Below, piece by piece: positions 49,063 to 62,800 of a stretch of 64,000 bases of DNA (within the stretch, counting starts at the first letter, position 1; every line of letters begins with the position of its first letter). Origin of the DNA: Halobacteria archaeon HArc-gm2. Lineage in GTDB: Archaea; Halobacteriota; Halobacteria; Halobacteriales; Haloarculaceae. A program made the translations under genes and the position numbers. Below the pieces are notes generated by a model. It did not search any database. It saw nothing but the letters and a program-made list of their open reading frames with translations, and was not told the origin of the DNA. The DNA lies in assembly GCA_025517465.1 (NCBI GenBank), contig JAOPKE010000009.1, positions 62,001-126,000 on the forward strand, in the 5' to 3' direction.

Positions 49063-50061
49063 GTGCTCGCATCGACGCCCGACCTCCTCAGACTCGTCGC
49101 CGTCCCGGTCCTGGGATGGGCCGCCTGGCGCGACGTGAAGACCCGCCGGGTCCCCAACCGGACCTGGAAACCGCTGGCCGTCCTGGCCGTCGTCCTCCTG
49201 CTCTGGGAGGGCGCCGGTGCGTGGGCGACCGGCGACCGGCTGTTCTTCCTGCAGGTGGCAATCAGCGTCGGGTTCATCGTACCGCTGTCGACGGCATTCT
49301 GGTACGTGGGGAGTTTCGGCGGTGCCGACGCCAAGGCGTTCTACGTCGTCGCCATCCTGTTCCCGGTCTACCCCGTGTTCTACCTGCCGTGGGCGGCGCT
49401 GCCGCTCGAACCGACGCCGGTCGGCGTCTTCTCGCTGACCATCCTCTCCAACACGGTGGTCGTCGGCGCGGCCTACCCGCTGGCGGTCGCGCTGGGGAAC
49501 CTCCTCCGGGGCCACGTCGGCTGGCCGATGCTCATCGGCAAGCCCGTCGCCTGGAACCGGGCGACCGACGAGTACGGCATGCTCCTGGAGACGCCCGACG
49601 GGTTCACCCGCGGCGGTCTGGACCTCGACGCGCTCCGGATGTACCTCCAGTGGCGCGGCGAGTCGCTGGCCGCGCTCCGCGAGGACCCGGAGCGACTCCG
49701 CCATCCCGACACTCTCCCCAGGGTCCCCAACGCGCCGGGTGACGGTGGCCTGGCCACCGACGGCGGCGTACCCGTCGACGGGACGGCCGCGCCGGACGAC
49801 GGTGAGAGAGGCGCTGCTCCCCCCACACCGCCAGCCGAGGACCCCTGGGGCGCCCAGGCCTTCCTCGACGACATCGACCACTCGGCCTACGGCACCTCGC
49901 CGGCGCAACTGCGCGAGGGACTGGAGGTGCTCACCACCGCCGAGGAGGTGTGGATATCGCCGGGCATCCCCTTCATCGTCCCCATGTTCTTCGGGCTACT
50001 CCTCTCGCTCACCTACGGCGACGTCCTGTTCACCGTGGTCGCGGCCCTCGGATTCGCGTAG
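49063..50061 (+). CDS. A24-family prepilin/preflagellin peptidase
   Basis: A 332-residue membrane aspartyl protease that would remove the short leader of type IV pilins and archaellins at the membrane (PibD/FlaK group). The two catalytic aspartates are Asp24 ([11 protein letters not shown]) and Asp89 (GGADAK, 86-91), each next to a span. About six spans are visible. Residues 150-290 are a large cytosolic insertion with a Gly/Pro/Asp-rich part ([23 protein letters not shown]) before the last span ([18 protein letters not shown]). Pilin genes are not in the window. Confidence 0.88.
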   Translation: MLASTPDLLRLVAVPVLGWAAWRDVKTRRVPNRTWKPLAVLAVVLLLWEGAGAWATGDRLFFLQVAISVGFIVPLSTAFWYVGSFGGADAKAFYVVAILFPVYPVFYLPWAALPLEPTPVGVFSLTILSNTVVVGAAYPLAVALGNLLRGHVGWPMLIGKPVAWNRATDEYGMLLETPDGFTRGGLDLDALRMYLQWRGESLAALREDPERLRHPDTLPRVPNAPGDGGLATDGGVPVDGTAAPDDGERGAAPPTPPAEDPWGAQAFLDDIDHSAYGTSPAQLREGLEVLTTAEEVWISPGIPFIVPMFFGLLLSLTYGDVLFTVVAALGFA

Positions 50062-50124
50062 GGAGTCCACCGCTCGAACGCCGCGAGCAGAAAGCCTATC
50101 CGGACCACGCGCCTCCGCTCGTCC

Positions 50125-50508
50125 ATGAGCGACGCCGCCGAGACCGCCGAGCCAGAGCTGGCCTTCGACGAGCAGGAGTTGCTGCCCGCGGTGGCTCAGG
50201 ACGCCGACACCGGCGAGGTGCTGATGCTCGCGTACGTCACCGAGGAGGCCCTCGACCGGACCCGCGAGACGGGGTTCGCCCACTACTACTCGCGCAGCCG
50301 CGACGAACTCTGGAAGAAGGGCGGCTCCAGCGGCCACACCCAGGAAATCGATGAGGTCCGCGTCGACTGCGACGGCGACGCGATCCTCTACCTCGTCGAC
50401 CAGGAAGGCGGCGCCTGCCACACCGGTTACGAGTCCTGCTTCTACCGCACCGTCGACGGCGAAACGGTCGGCGAGCGCGTCTTCGACCCGGACGAGGTGT
50501 ACGAGTAG
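50125..50508 (+). CDS. hisI: phosphoribosyl-AMP cyclohydrolase
   Basis: A 127-residue enzyme of histidine synthesis that opens the adenine ring of phosphoribosyl-AMP. The metal sites are visible: Asp81, Asp83 and Asp85 for magnesium in DCDGDA, and Cys82, Cys98 and Cys105 for zinc ([13 protein letters not shown]). The core [19 protein letters not shown] is conserved. The protein is monofunctional, as in archaea that carry the pyrophosphohydrolase separately. Its stop lies four bases before the next gene's ATG. Confidence 0.95.
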   Translation: MSDAAETAEPELAFDEQELLPAVAQDADTGEVLMLAYVTEEALDRTRETGFAHYYSRSRDELWKKGGSSGHTQEIDEVRVDCDGDAILYLVDQEGGACHTGYESCFYRTVDGETVGERVFDPDEVYE

Positions 50509-50512
50509 GCCG

Positions 50513-51622
50513 ATGGCGGACCCGGTCGCCCGCCTCGAACGCGCGGACGCGGACCGGCGGGACGCCAGGGAGCGGATCGAATCCGTCGGTGAGGGCGACC
50601 TACGCGACCTCCGCGAGGCGGTCGCGGACCTGCGGGAGATCCTCACCGCGTACGAGGACCGGGCCGTCCGCGACGAGGACTTCGCGGCCTTCATCGAGTT
50701 CCAGGACCGCATCGGCCACTTCACGAACGACCTCCCGGAGGACCTGCCCGAGCGCGACACCTTCGAAGCCATCGACGACCTGCTTCAGCAGCGCCGCCTC
50801 GTCGAGAGCGACTTCGCCGAGGCCCGGGAGCGACTGAACGAGGCCGAAGCGGCGCTCGAACCCCTGGAAGACTGGGAGGACGCGACCGACCGCTACCGCG
50901 AGGCCCGCCGCGCCGTCGGCCGCCGACTCGACGAGGTCCGCGACGAAATCGCCGATCGGGAACGCCTCCAGCGCCTCGGCGAGGCCGACCTGGACGCGCC
51001 CGTCGAACGCCTTCGGGACCCTATCGAGACGTACGACGCGAACGTACGGGAGGCGTTTGCATCGTTCAGAGCCGACTCGTCGGCCCGCGCGGTGCTCGAC
51101 TTCCTGGCGACGACGACCAACTTCCCGCTCGTCCCCTTCGAGCGGCCGCCCGACGACCTCCGGGAGTTCGTCCGGACCCACGAGGCCGGCACCGAGTCGA
51201 TCCCCCAGTTGCTGGAGTACGCGGGCTTCTCGCGGTCGAAACTCGACCACTACGTCGAGGATCCGGACGCGCTCAAGCGCGCCGTGGCGACCCAGCAGAC
51301 CTACCTGGAGCGCCTCGACGCCGGCCCGCTCACCGTCGACTGGCCCCCGCCGGAAGCCGACGTCCTGCGCTGGCAGTGCGACGAGCGCATTTCGGTGGTC
51401 GGCCGGTTCGCACCGGACGTGGTGCCGGACCTGCGACGGGTTCGGGAACTCACCCGTCGCGAGGACTACGACCGGTTGCGAACCACTGCGCAGGCCCGCG
51501 ACCAGTTGACCGACACGGAACGCGAGCGGCTCCGGAGCGGCGCCGTCGAGCAGGAGCTCGCGGAGTTACGCGAGGAACGCGAGCAGCTAGAAGCCGCGCT
51601 GGAAACGTATCCGGAACGGTGA
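50513..51622 (+). CDS. haloarchaeal coiled-coil protein of unknown function
   Basis: A 369-residue, highly charged, mostly helical protein. Residues 1-170 show heptad patterns (LREAVADLREILTAYEDRAVRDEDF, ERLNEAEAALEPLEDW) and the end (about 325-369) again forms a coiled coil (ELAELREEREQLEAALETYPER). The middle (about 200-300) is more globular, with FLATTTNFPLVPFERPPDDLREFV and IPQLLEYAGFSRSKLDHYVEDP, the latter looking like a small helix-hairpin. I think it belongs to a haloarchaea-specific family of unknown function. It follows hisI closely and may be cotranscribed. Confidence 0.7.
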   Translation: MADPVARLERADADRRDARERIESVGEGDLRDLREAVADLREILTAYEDRAVRDEDFAAFIEFQDRIGHFTNDLPEDLPERDTFEAIDDLLQQRRLVESDFAEARERLNEAEAALEPLEDWEDATDRYREARRAVGRRLDEVRDEIADRERLQRLGEADLDAPVERLRDPIETYDANVREAFASFRADSSARAVLDFLATTTNFPLVPFERPPDDLREFVRTHEAGTESIPQLLEYAGFSRSKLDHYVEDPDALKRAVATQQTYLERLDAGPLTVDWPPPEADVLRWQCDERISVVGRFAPDVVPDLRRVRELTRREDYDRLRTTAQARDQLTDTERERLRSGAVEQELAELREEREQLEAALETYPER

Positions 51623-51740
51623 GCGCTATTTCAGTCACCCGAACCCGGAGTGGACGCCCACCGTTGTAGCCTCAATCCAACATCCTCGTTCGCTCAGACG
51701 CACATTCAAGTGGGAGGGGGGAGAACGTCAGCCAATAGCC

Positions 51741-52094
51741 ATGTCGAAACGAGCCCCCGAAGAAGCGGCCGCCGACGGGACCCCGCTCGTCGAACTGTTC
51801 GGCGACGGAGCCAGGGCGCGAATGCTCAGCGTCTTCGTCGACGAGCGCAAGCGCGACCTGAGTATCAGCGAGATCGCTCGCCAGGCGGGCGTCGCCCGGA
51901 GCACCGTCTACGACCACCTGGACGACTTCCTCGACCTCGGCGTCGTCGAGTTCACCAGAGAGACCGGCCCGAGCAAGCGCTACCAGTTCAACGCCGACAG
52001 CGACATCGCGGACTTCCTCTACAAACTCGACGGCACAGTATTATCGAAACTGCTGGCAAACCGGGACGACGTCGACTACGACGGGAACGACTAG
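51741..52094 (+). CDS. winged-helix transcriptional regulator
   Basis: A 117-residue DNA-binding protein. The winged helix spans about 18-85: LVELFGDGARARMLSVFVDERKRDLSISEIARQAGVARSTVYDHLDDFLDLGVVEFTRETGPSKRYQFN, with a recognition helix around ARSTVYDHLDDF and a short wing (RETGPSKRYQF). The last 30 residues form a helix for dimerisation. It has no ligand-binding domain. The G-rich TTCAAGTGGGAGGGGGGAG lies just upstream (from 51705). The stop overlaps the convergent phosphohexomutase stop. Confidence 0.88.
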   Translation: MSKRAPEEAAADGTPLVELFGDGARARMLSVFVDERKRDLSISEIARQAGVARSTVYDHLDDFLDLGVVEFTRETGPSKRYQFNADSDIADFLYKLDGTVLSKLLANRDDVDYDGND

Positions 52095-53449
52095 TCCTGC
52101 ACGCGCCCCAGTGCGTCGCCGAACATCGCCGCCAGTTCCTCCGCACGACTTTCGGTCCGAGCCTCGGCGTAGATACGGATCACCGGCTCGGTGCCGGAGG
52201 GGCGGGCCAGCACCCAGCCGTCGCCGTAGTCCAGGCGATAGCCGTCGGTCGTGTCCAGTTCGGCGACGGCGTCGCGGGCAGTGTCCTCGATGGCCCCGAT
52301 CATCGCCGTCTCCTCGGCCTCGTCGGCGTAGCCGACGGCCTCGCGGACGTTGGCGTAGCCGTCGAACGCGCCGGCGACCTCGCTGGCCGGTCGCTCGGCG
52401 ACCAGTTCGCAGAACTTCGCGGCGGTGTAGGCGCCGTCCCGGGCGATGCGGTAGTCGGGGTAGATGACGCCGCCGTTGCCCTCGCCGGCGATGGCGACGC
52501 GCTCGCCGTCGGCCTGTAGCTCCCGGACCCGGGTGATGATGTTCGTGCTGCCGATGGCGGTCAGAGTGAGGTCGGCGTCGGCCGCCTCGACGACGTCGGC
52601 GACGCGCTGGGAGGCGTTGACCGCCGAGACGACCGCGTCGCCGGGCTCCAGGGCGGCCTCGACCAGCGCGGCCAGCGCGGCGTCGCCGTTGACGAACTCG
52701 CCATCTTCGTCGACGAACGTCGCCCGGTCGGCGTCGCCGTCGTGGGCGACGCCCAGGTCCGCGTCGGTCGCTTTCACGTGTTCGGCCAGGTCGGCGAGGT
52801 TGGCGGCGACTGGCTCCGGGTCGCGACCGGGGAAGTGACCGTCGGGCTGGGCGTTGACGGTGTGGACCGTACAGCCCAGTTCCCGGAAGAAGTCGGGGCT
52901 GGTGTGACAGCCGGCGCCGTGGCCGGGGTCGACGACGACGGTGAGGTCGGCGTCGGCGATGGCCTCGCGGTCGACGGCGTCGAGGATCCCCTCGACGTAG
53001 GACTCGCCGACGCCGTCGACGTGGCGGGCCGCGCCGACGTCGGCCCAGGAGACCGGCGTCCACGCCTCGGCCTCGAGTCGCTCCTCCACGCTGTCGAGCG
53101 TCGCCCGGTCGAGTTCGACGCCGTCCGGACCGACCAGCTTCACGCCGTTGTACGCCGGCGGGTTGTGCGAGGCGGTGATCATCAGTCCCGGTACCCCCTC
53201 CGCGGCGCAGTAGGCCTGCAGCCCCGGCGTCGGCAGTTCGCCGAGTCGGTCGACGTCGAGGCCGACGCTGGCCAGGCCGCTGGCGGCCGCGTTCGCGAAC
53301 AGCTGTCCCGTCGTCCGGGTGTCGCGCGCGAGCGCGGCGCGGTCGGCCTCCCACACCGTCCCCGCCGCCTGCGCGATCTGGAGGACGTACGACGGCGTCA
53401 ACTCCTCGTTGGCGACTCCCCGGACGCCGCTCGACCCGAACACTTGCAT
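52091..53449 (-). CDS. phosphohexomutase (phosphoglucomutase/phosphomannomutase/phosphoglucosamine mutase family)
   Basis: A 452-residue enzyme moving phosphate between the 1- and 6-position of hexose phosphates, needed for N-glycans, the S-layer and polysaccharides. It shows FGSSGVRG at the N-terminus, the phosphoserine loop TASHNP (92-97, Ser94), the metal loop DGDADR, and the C-terminal phosphate clamp RPSGTEP. These do not separate PGM, PMM and GlmM; archaeal members of this type are often GlmM. I start at ATG 53449 (MQVFGSSG) because a CACTAAG TATA-like word lies about 27 bases upstream; ATG 53461 is an alternative. Confidence 0.9.
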   Translation of the reverse strand: MQVFGSSGVRGVANEELTPSYVLQIAQAAGTVWEADRAALARDTRTTGQLFANAAASGLASVGLDVDRLGELPTPGLQAYCAAEGVPGLMITASHNPPAYNGVKLVGPDGVELDRATLDSVEERLEAEAWTPVSWADVGAARHVDGVGESYVEGILDAVDREAIADADLTVVVDPGHGAGCHTSPDFFRELGCTVHTVNAQPDGHFPGRDPEPVAANLADLAEHVKATDADLGVAHDGDADRATFVDEDGEFVNGDAALAALVEAALEPGDAVVSAVNASQRVADVVEAADADLTLTAIGSTNIITRVRELQADGERVAIAGEGNGGVIYPDYRIARDGAYTAAKFCELVAERPASEVAGAFDGYANVREAVGYADEAEETAMIGAIEDTARDAVAELDTTDGYRLDYGDGWVLARPSGTEPVIRIYAEARTESRAEELAAMFGDALGRVQD

Positions 53450-53662
53450 CCAAGTGGGCATGTGGTGGCGAGTTGCTTAGTGGTACCGCTCGTATCACGA
53501 CGTATCCGGCGGGCTCGTGGCATCTCGCTGACTTTCAGGGGAGCGGCCGGACGGTATCTCGCACGGATCTGGCAACCTCGAGACGGCGAGCAACCTCGAG
53601 ACGGCCTCGACGAACGCACGCTGACCACACTTTCCCGGCCGACGACCGACGCCTATTTGTAT

Positions 53663-53680
53663 ACTGACCAGATAGTCAGT
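53663..53680. promoter_or_regulatory. inverted repeat between TATA and start of the TetR gene, likely operator
   Basis: ACTGACCAGATAGTCAGT is an inverted repeat (ACTGACY and its complement around a 4-base centre). It sits directly after the TATA-like TTTGTATAC (about 53655-53663) and five bases before ATG 53686, so bound repressor would block transcription. This position is typical for autoregulation by TetR proteins. Confidence 0.65.
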
Positions 53681-53685
53681 CGGTA

Positions 53686-54294
53686 ATGGCTCCGGACGAC
53701 TCGTCCAGGGAGGCGATCATGTCGGCCACGTTCGACGCCCTCTGTGAGCACGGCTACGCGAACCTCACGATGCAGTCCATCGCGGACGAGTTCGACAAGA
53801 GCAAGTCGCTCATCCACTACCACTACGACTCCAAGGACGACCTGCTCGCGGCGTTCATGGACCACCTGCTGGAGAACTTCGTCGAGATGGTCACCGGCTG
53901 CGGCGGCCAGGACCCGGTCGAGGAACTCCGCAGAATGGCCGATATCGTCGTCGTCGGTGCTGACGACGGCAACGACGCCAACGACTTTCACACGGCGCTA
54001 CTCGGCCTGCGCGCCCAGGCGCCGTACGACGAGAAGCTACGCGACCAACTGGCGCGCAACGACGCGCGGATCCGCGAACTGATCGCCGACATCGTTCGCG
54101 ACGGACAGGAGCAGGGACAGTTCGACGAGTCGGTCGACCCCGAGGAGTTCGCCGCGCTGTTTCGCTCGGCCATCGAGGGCGCCCAGGCACACGGCGTCGT
54201 CCTCGGTGACGCGGCGCCCACCGACGAGGTGATGGCCGCCGTCGACGACCTGCTCGTGGACCGACTCCTCGTCGGCGAGGAGGGCGGCGAGTGA
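53686..54294 (+). CDS. TetR/AcrR family regulator
   Basis: A 202-residue repressor. The N-terminal helix-turn-helix (about 6-55) reads REAIMSATFDALCEHGYANLTMQSIADEFDKSKSLIHYHYDSKDDLLAAFMDHLL, a very clear TetR signature. The C-terminal part is the helical ligand-binding and dimer domain, similar to the TetR_C_6/BetI-like group (FHTALLGLRAQAPYDEKLRDQLARND, FAALFRSAIEGAQAHGVVLG). It overlaps the MATE gene by four bases (GTGA), so it likely controls that pump and itself through the inverted repeat in front of it. Confidence 0.92.
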   Translation: MAPDDSSREAIMSATFDALCEHGYANLTMQSIADEFDKSKSLIHYHYDSKDDLLAAFMDHLLENFVEMVTGCGGQDPVEELRRMADIVVVGADDGNDANDFHTALLGLRAQAPYDEKLRDQLARNDARIRELIADIVRDGQEQGQFDESVDPEEFAALFRSAIEGAQAHGVVLGDAAPTDEVMAAVDDLLVDRLLVGEEGGE

Positions 54295-55757
54295 GCGAGG
54301 ACCCGGACCGCGACCTGACCTCGGGGTCGCTGTGGCGCCCGCTGCTCGCCCTCTCGGCGCCAATCGTCGTCACGCAGCTCCTGCAGGTGCTGTACAACCT
54401 CGTCGACACCATCTGGGTCGGGCAACTGGGGAAGGACGCGGTGAGCGCGCTCTCCTTCTCCTGGCCGCCGGTGTTCGTCCTCATCTCGCTGGGCGGCGGC
54501 CTCACGCTGGCCGGGAGCGTCCTCGTCGCCCAGAACAAGGGCGCCGACAAGCTGGACCGGGTCAACGAGGTGGCCGGCCAGACGCTGGCGTTCGTCACGC
54601 TGTTCTCGCTCGTGCTCGGTGTCGTGGGGTACTTCATGACGCCGACGTTCCTGCGACTCATCGGCGCCGAACCGGGGACGAACGTCTTCGCGTACTCCGT
54701 CGAGTACATGCGCGTCATCTTCGTCGGCGTCTGGTTCATGTTCGGCTTCTTCGTCTTCCAGTCGCTGTTGCGCGGCTGGGGCGACACGAAGACGCCGATG
54801 TACCTGATGGGCCTCAGCGTCGCCGTGAACATCGTCCTCGACCCGATCTTCATCTTCGGGTTCCAGGAGAATCCGCTGTTCGCGCTGGTGAACCTGGAAT
54901 CGCTCCAGGCGTCGCTGTACGCCGCCACCGGCTTCACCGGCTACGGCGTCCAGGGCGCGGCCATCGCGACCATCATCTCGCGCTCGCTCGCGACGATTCC
55001 GGGCATCGCGCTCCTGTTCACCGGCCACCTGGGGCTCTCGCTGTCGCTCTCGGACCTGCGACTGGAACTGGAGACGATGAAGAAGATCGTCGAGATCGGG
55101 TACCCCGCCAGCATCGAACAGAGCTCCGGCGCACTATCCTACAGCGCGATGACGGCCATCGTCGCCATCGTCGGCCCGACCGCCGTGGCGTCGTTCGGCA
55201 TCTCCTCGCGGATCAACTCGCTGGTGTTCCTGCTGGCGGTCGGCCTCGGGATGGGCGTCGAGACCGCCGTCGGCCAGAACCTCGGCGCCGAGCGGGCCGA
55301 GCGGGCCCGGCGCGTCGTCTTCATGGCCGTCGGGATGCTCGTCTCCGTCTATCTCGTCCTGACGCTGGTCGCCGTCACCTACGCCGAGCCCATCGTCTCG
55401 GTGTTCATCGACGGGGAGGGCGCCGCCGAGGTGGTCGCCATCGGCGTGCGGTTCCTCTACATCGTCGCGCCGACGTGGGGGCTGATGGGCGTCTTCCACG
55501 TCATCAAGGGCTGTTTCAACGGCGCCGGCTCCACCCGCGCGGCGATGATCTTCTCGGTCACGGCCGTCTGGGGACTGCAGGTGATCCCTGCGTACGTCCT
55601 CCTCCGGTGGTTCGAGATGGGCACCGACGGGGCCTGGTGGGCCATCGCCCTGATGCACGTCGGGGCGGCGCTGCTCGTGACGGCGTGGTTCGCCAGGGAC
55701 ACCTGGTCGGACAGGGTCGTCGACGAAGACGACCTGGCGGCGACGCCGGCCGATTGA
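54291..55757 (+). CDS. MATE family efflux transporter
   Basis: A 488-residue multidrug/toxin extrusion protein with 12 expected spans in two similar halves. Helix 1-2 region LLALSAPIVVTQLLQVLYNLVDTIWVGQLGKDAVSALSFSWP is typical, and the second half begins IGYPASIEQSSGALSYSAMTAIVAIVGPTAVASFGISSRI. It would export cationic or other toxic compounds using Na+ or H+. The GTG start overlaps the TetR stop, implying translational coupling. The 202-base gap after it has an imperfect GACCCCG...CGGGGTC hairpin and no gene. Confidence 0.92.
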   Translation: MSEDPDRDLTSGSLWRPLLALSAPIVVTQLLQVLYNLVDTIWVGQLGKDAVSALSFSWPPVFVLISLGGGLTLAGSVLVAQNKGADKLDRVNEVAGQTLAFVTLFSLVLGVVGYFMTPTFLRLIGAEPGTNVFAYSVEYMRVIFVGVWFMFGFFVFQSLLRGWGDTKTPMYLMGLSVAVNIVLDPIFIFGFQENPLFALVNLESLQASLYAATGFTGYGVQGAAIATIISRSLATIPGIALLFTGHLGLSLSLSDLRLELETMKKIVEIGYPASIEQSSGALSYSAMTAIVAIVGPTAVASFGISSRINSLVFLLAVGLGMGVETAVGQNLGAERAERARRVVFMAVGMLVSVYLVLTLVAVTYAEPIVSVFIDGEGAAEVVAIGVRFLYIVAPTWGLMGVFHVIKGCFNGAGSTRAAMIFSVTAVWGLQVIPAYVLLRWFEMGTDGAWWAIALMHVGAALLVTAWFARDTWSDRVVDEDDLAATPAD

Positions 55758-55959
55758 CGAACTCGCATCTACCGATGTTTCACTGCTCTCACGCCCGTCG
55801 ACCTAGTTCGACCCCGCGCAGTCGTGGGACGGGGTCGTACGCCTGTGGTACTCACACCCACAGAAATCACAGGGCTCCGGAACGACACGTCCCGTCCGTC
55901 GTCTGCGAATCGCCGTCCTCTCCCGTGCGTTTCGACCACCGCAGTTCGCGAGGTAACAC

Positions 55960-59792
<3,833 letters not shown>

Positions 59793-59853
59793 GCCGCAGT
59801 GCGGTCACCGAACCGGCCTCGATTCGAGTGATGAAAACGAACAGGGACCCCAC

Positions 59854-62800
59854 CTACGCCGCCACTAGCTCAGGCGCCTCCTCGTCGAACAACTGGGCGA
59901 GCAGCCGCTGCTGGCCCAGGCGGAGGTGCCGGTTCACCGTCGGCTGGGTGACGTCGAGCATCTCCGCGACCTCCTCGCCGGTGCTCTGGCGGGGCCACTC
60001 GAAGAAGCCGGCGAAGTAGGCCGTCCGGAGTACCTCCAGTTGTCGGTCGGTCAGCTCGCCCAGTAGCGACGAGAGGAGCTGCTGGCGGGTCCCCATGCCT
60101 CGCTCGACGTTGCGCCGGGCGGCGAGTTCGACGGAGGGGAACTCCTCGCGGAGCGTCTCGACGAACTCGCGGACGTCCGTCGACGTCGGCAGGTCGACGA
60201 CGGCTTCCATGCCGGTCGCCGTGGCGCGGATGGACCGCGGCGAGGCGCCCTGGTCCACCAGCGCCGACGGGAGGACCGCCCCGGAGACGGTGACCTCGAA
60301 CAGGCACCGGCCGTCGTCGCTCTCGCTCACGAGTCGGCACTCCGTCACCGCGTAGAGGCCCTCGAGGACGTCGGCGACGGCGTCGGCGGCCGCCCCGGTG
60401 GTGGCGAAGAACAGCCGGGTCTCGTCGGCCGACCGGGTCGAGATGCCCTCGTACTCGACGTCGCAGTCGGCGTCGCGGGCGACCCGCGCCAGTACGCCGG
60501 TGGGGTCCTCGAACTGGAGCGTCAGCTCGACGACGGTGTCGGCGTGGAGCGCCTCGCGGGCCGAGACGGCGTTGATGGCGTTGGCGATGGACCGCCCGAG
60601 TTCGGCGAACACCGTCCGTTCGAGGTCGCCGAAGGTGTCCGGCTCGCCGGCGTAGACGGTGAGGGCGCCGTGGCTGTACTCGTCGACGGCCAGCGGGACG
60701 CTGATCACCGAGTGGAAGTCGTTGGCCAGCGCGCCCCGGCGCCAGGCGTCCTCGCGCAACCGGTCGACGACGTTGCCGACGACCGTCGCCTCGCCGGAGC
60801 GGGCGGTCGCCAGCGATGGCTCGGCCGAGCCTTCCAGGTCGTCGAGCGCGAGCGTGTCGAGGTAGGTCTGGCCGGACCCTGCCCACGTCCGGGGAACGAG
60901 TTCGTCACCGTCGCCGTCGAACCCACCGATCCAGGCGAAGGCGACGTCGTCGGACTCGACCAGGCGGTCGCAGACGGCCGACTCCACCTCCTCGCGGCTG
61001 GTGGCGCCGACGAGCGACTGGTCGACCCGGCGGATGATGTCGTTTATCTGGATCTGTCGGCGGAGTCGCTGGTTCTGGGCTTCGAGTTCCGCGTCGCGCT
61101 TCCTGAGGTCGGCCTCGCTGGCCAGGCGGTCGAAGGCGGCCTCCGTCGTCGCCACGAGCGTCTCGGCCAGGCGCCGGGTGTCGTCGTCGATGCGGGGGCC
61201 GTCGGTCGCCACGACGAACACGCCGTGGTCGCCCATCGGGACGAGCAGCCCCCCGTCGACGGACTCGCCGAACACCCGCGACTGGCGGGCGGTCTCGGCG
61301 TCGTCGAACACCACGCGCTCTCCCGTCGCGAAGCAGTTCCAGACGGCCGCGTCGTCGCCGACGCCGACGGCCGGCGCCCCGTCGGAGAGCGTCTCGAACG
61401 CGTCGGTGTAGGCCGCCGGGACCAGCCGGTTCGACGCGTCGTCGATGGTGTAGACGGCGACGCCCGGGACGTCGAACAGCGACGCCGCCGTCTCGACGAC
61501 CAGGTCGGCGACCTCCGTCTCGGATTCGGTGTGGAGCAGGTCTCTGGTGGCGTCGTGGAGCGACTGCAGGGCCAGTTCGCGCTCCTTCTGCCTGGTGATG
61601 TTCTGGAACGCCCCGCGGAGCTTGACAGTCTCCCCGTCTTCTCGTATCGCCTTCCCGATGGTCCTGATCCACCGTTGCTCGCCGTCGGCGGCCTGGATCC
61701 GCGCCTCCTCGTCGTACCTCCCACCGGCCTGGACGATGGTCTCGACCGCGTCGCGGATACGGTCCCTGTCCTCGGGGTGGTAGAACTCGAAGGCCTCCTC
61801 GACGGTCAGGTCCGTTCCCGGCTGGAGGCCGTGGATGTGGTACAGTTCGTCGGTCCAGGTCAGCCCGTACGGCTCGCTGGTCACGTCCACCTCCCACCCG
61901 CCGACCGCGGCGAGTTGCTGGGCCTGTGCGAGCATGTCCTTCGTCCGTTCGAGTTCCCGCTGGCGCTCCTTACGCCTGGAGATGTCCTCGCTGACGCCGA
62001 GATTGCCGACGATGGTTCCGTCGGCGTCGCGCAGCGGCGCGGCGGAGAGACTCAACTCGATTCGCTCCCCGTCCCTGGTCTGGCGGAGGACTTCGGCGCC
62101 CCGGACTGTCTCACCGCCGGCGAGGCGACGCAGGATATCGGCGTGTTCCTCGGCCCGCTCGGCCGGGACGATCGGCATCGGTTCGCCGAGAATCTCGTCT
62201 TCGCGCCAGCCGAAGATTCGCTCGGCCGCCGGGTTCCACAGCGTGACGGTCCCGTCCGTGTCGAGGGCGACGATGGCGTCCGGCGAGGCGTCGATGACGG
62301 CGTTGAGCCGTTCGTTCGTCTCCTGGAGTTCGCGCTCGCGTTCCTTGCGTTCGGTGATGTCCTCGATGTACCCCACGACCTCGCTGATGTCCCCCGTCGC
62401 GTCGTACACCGGTCCCGTCGACAGCGAGACGTCGATCCGCTCGCCGCCTTTCGTCACCCGTTCGAGTTCGACCTGCGAGATGGCCTCGCCGTCGAGAACG
62501 CGCTGGCGGACCGGGTCCGGGTCGTCGTCGTCGCCGTCGGGGATCGCCGGGTACGGTTCTCCCAGCACCTCCTCGGCGGACCACCCGAATATCTGCTCCA
62601 TCGCGTCGTTCCAGAGCGTGACGACGCCATCGGGTGTGGTTCCGACGACGCCGACCGGTGACGTCTCGATGAATTTCTGCATCCGGTTCTTGGTCGCCCG
62701 TAGCTCCCGTTCTCGCTCTTTCTGTTCGGTGATGTCCTGAATCGACCCGCGGAGCTTGACGACCTCGCCGTCCTCGTAGACCGCCTCGCCCAGCGCCCGC

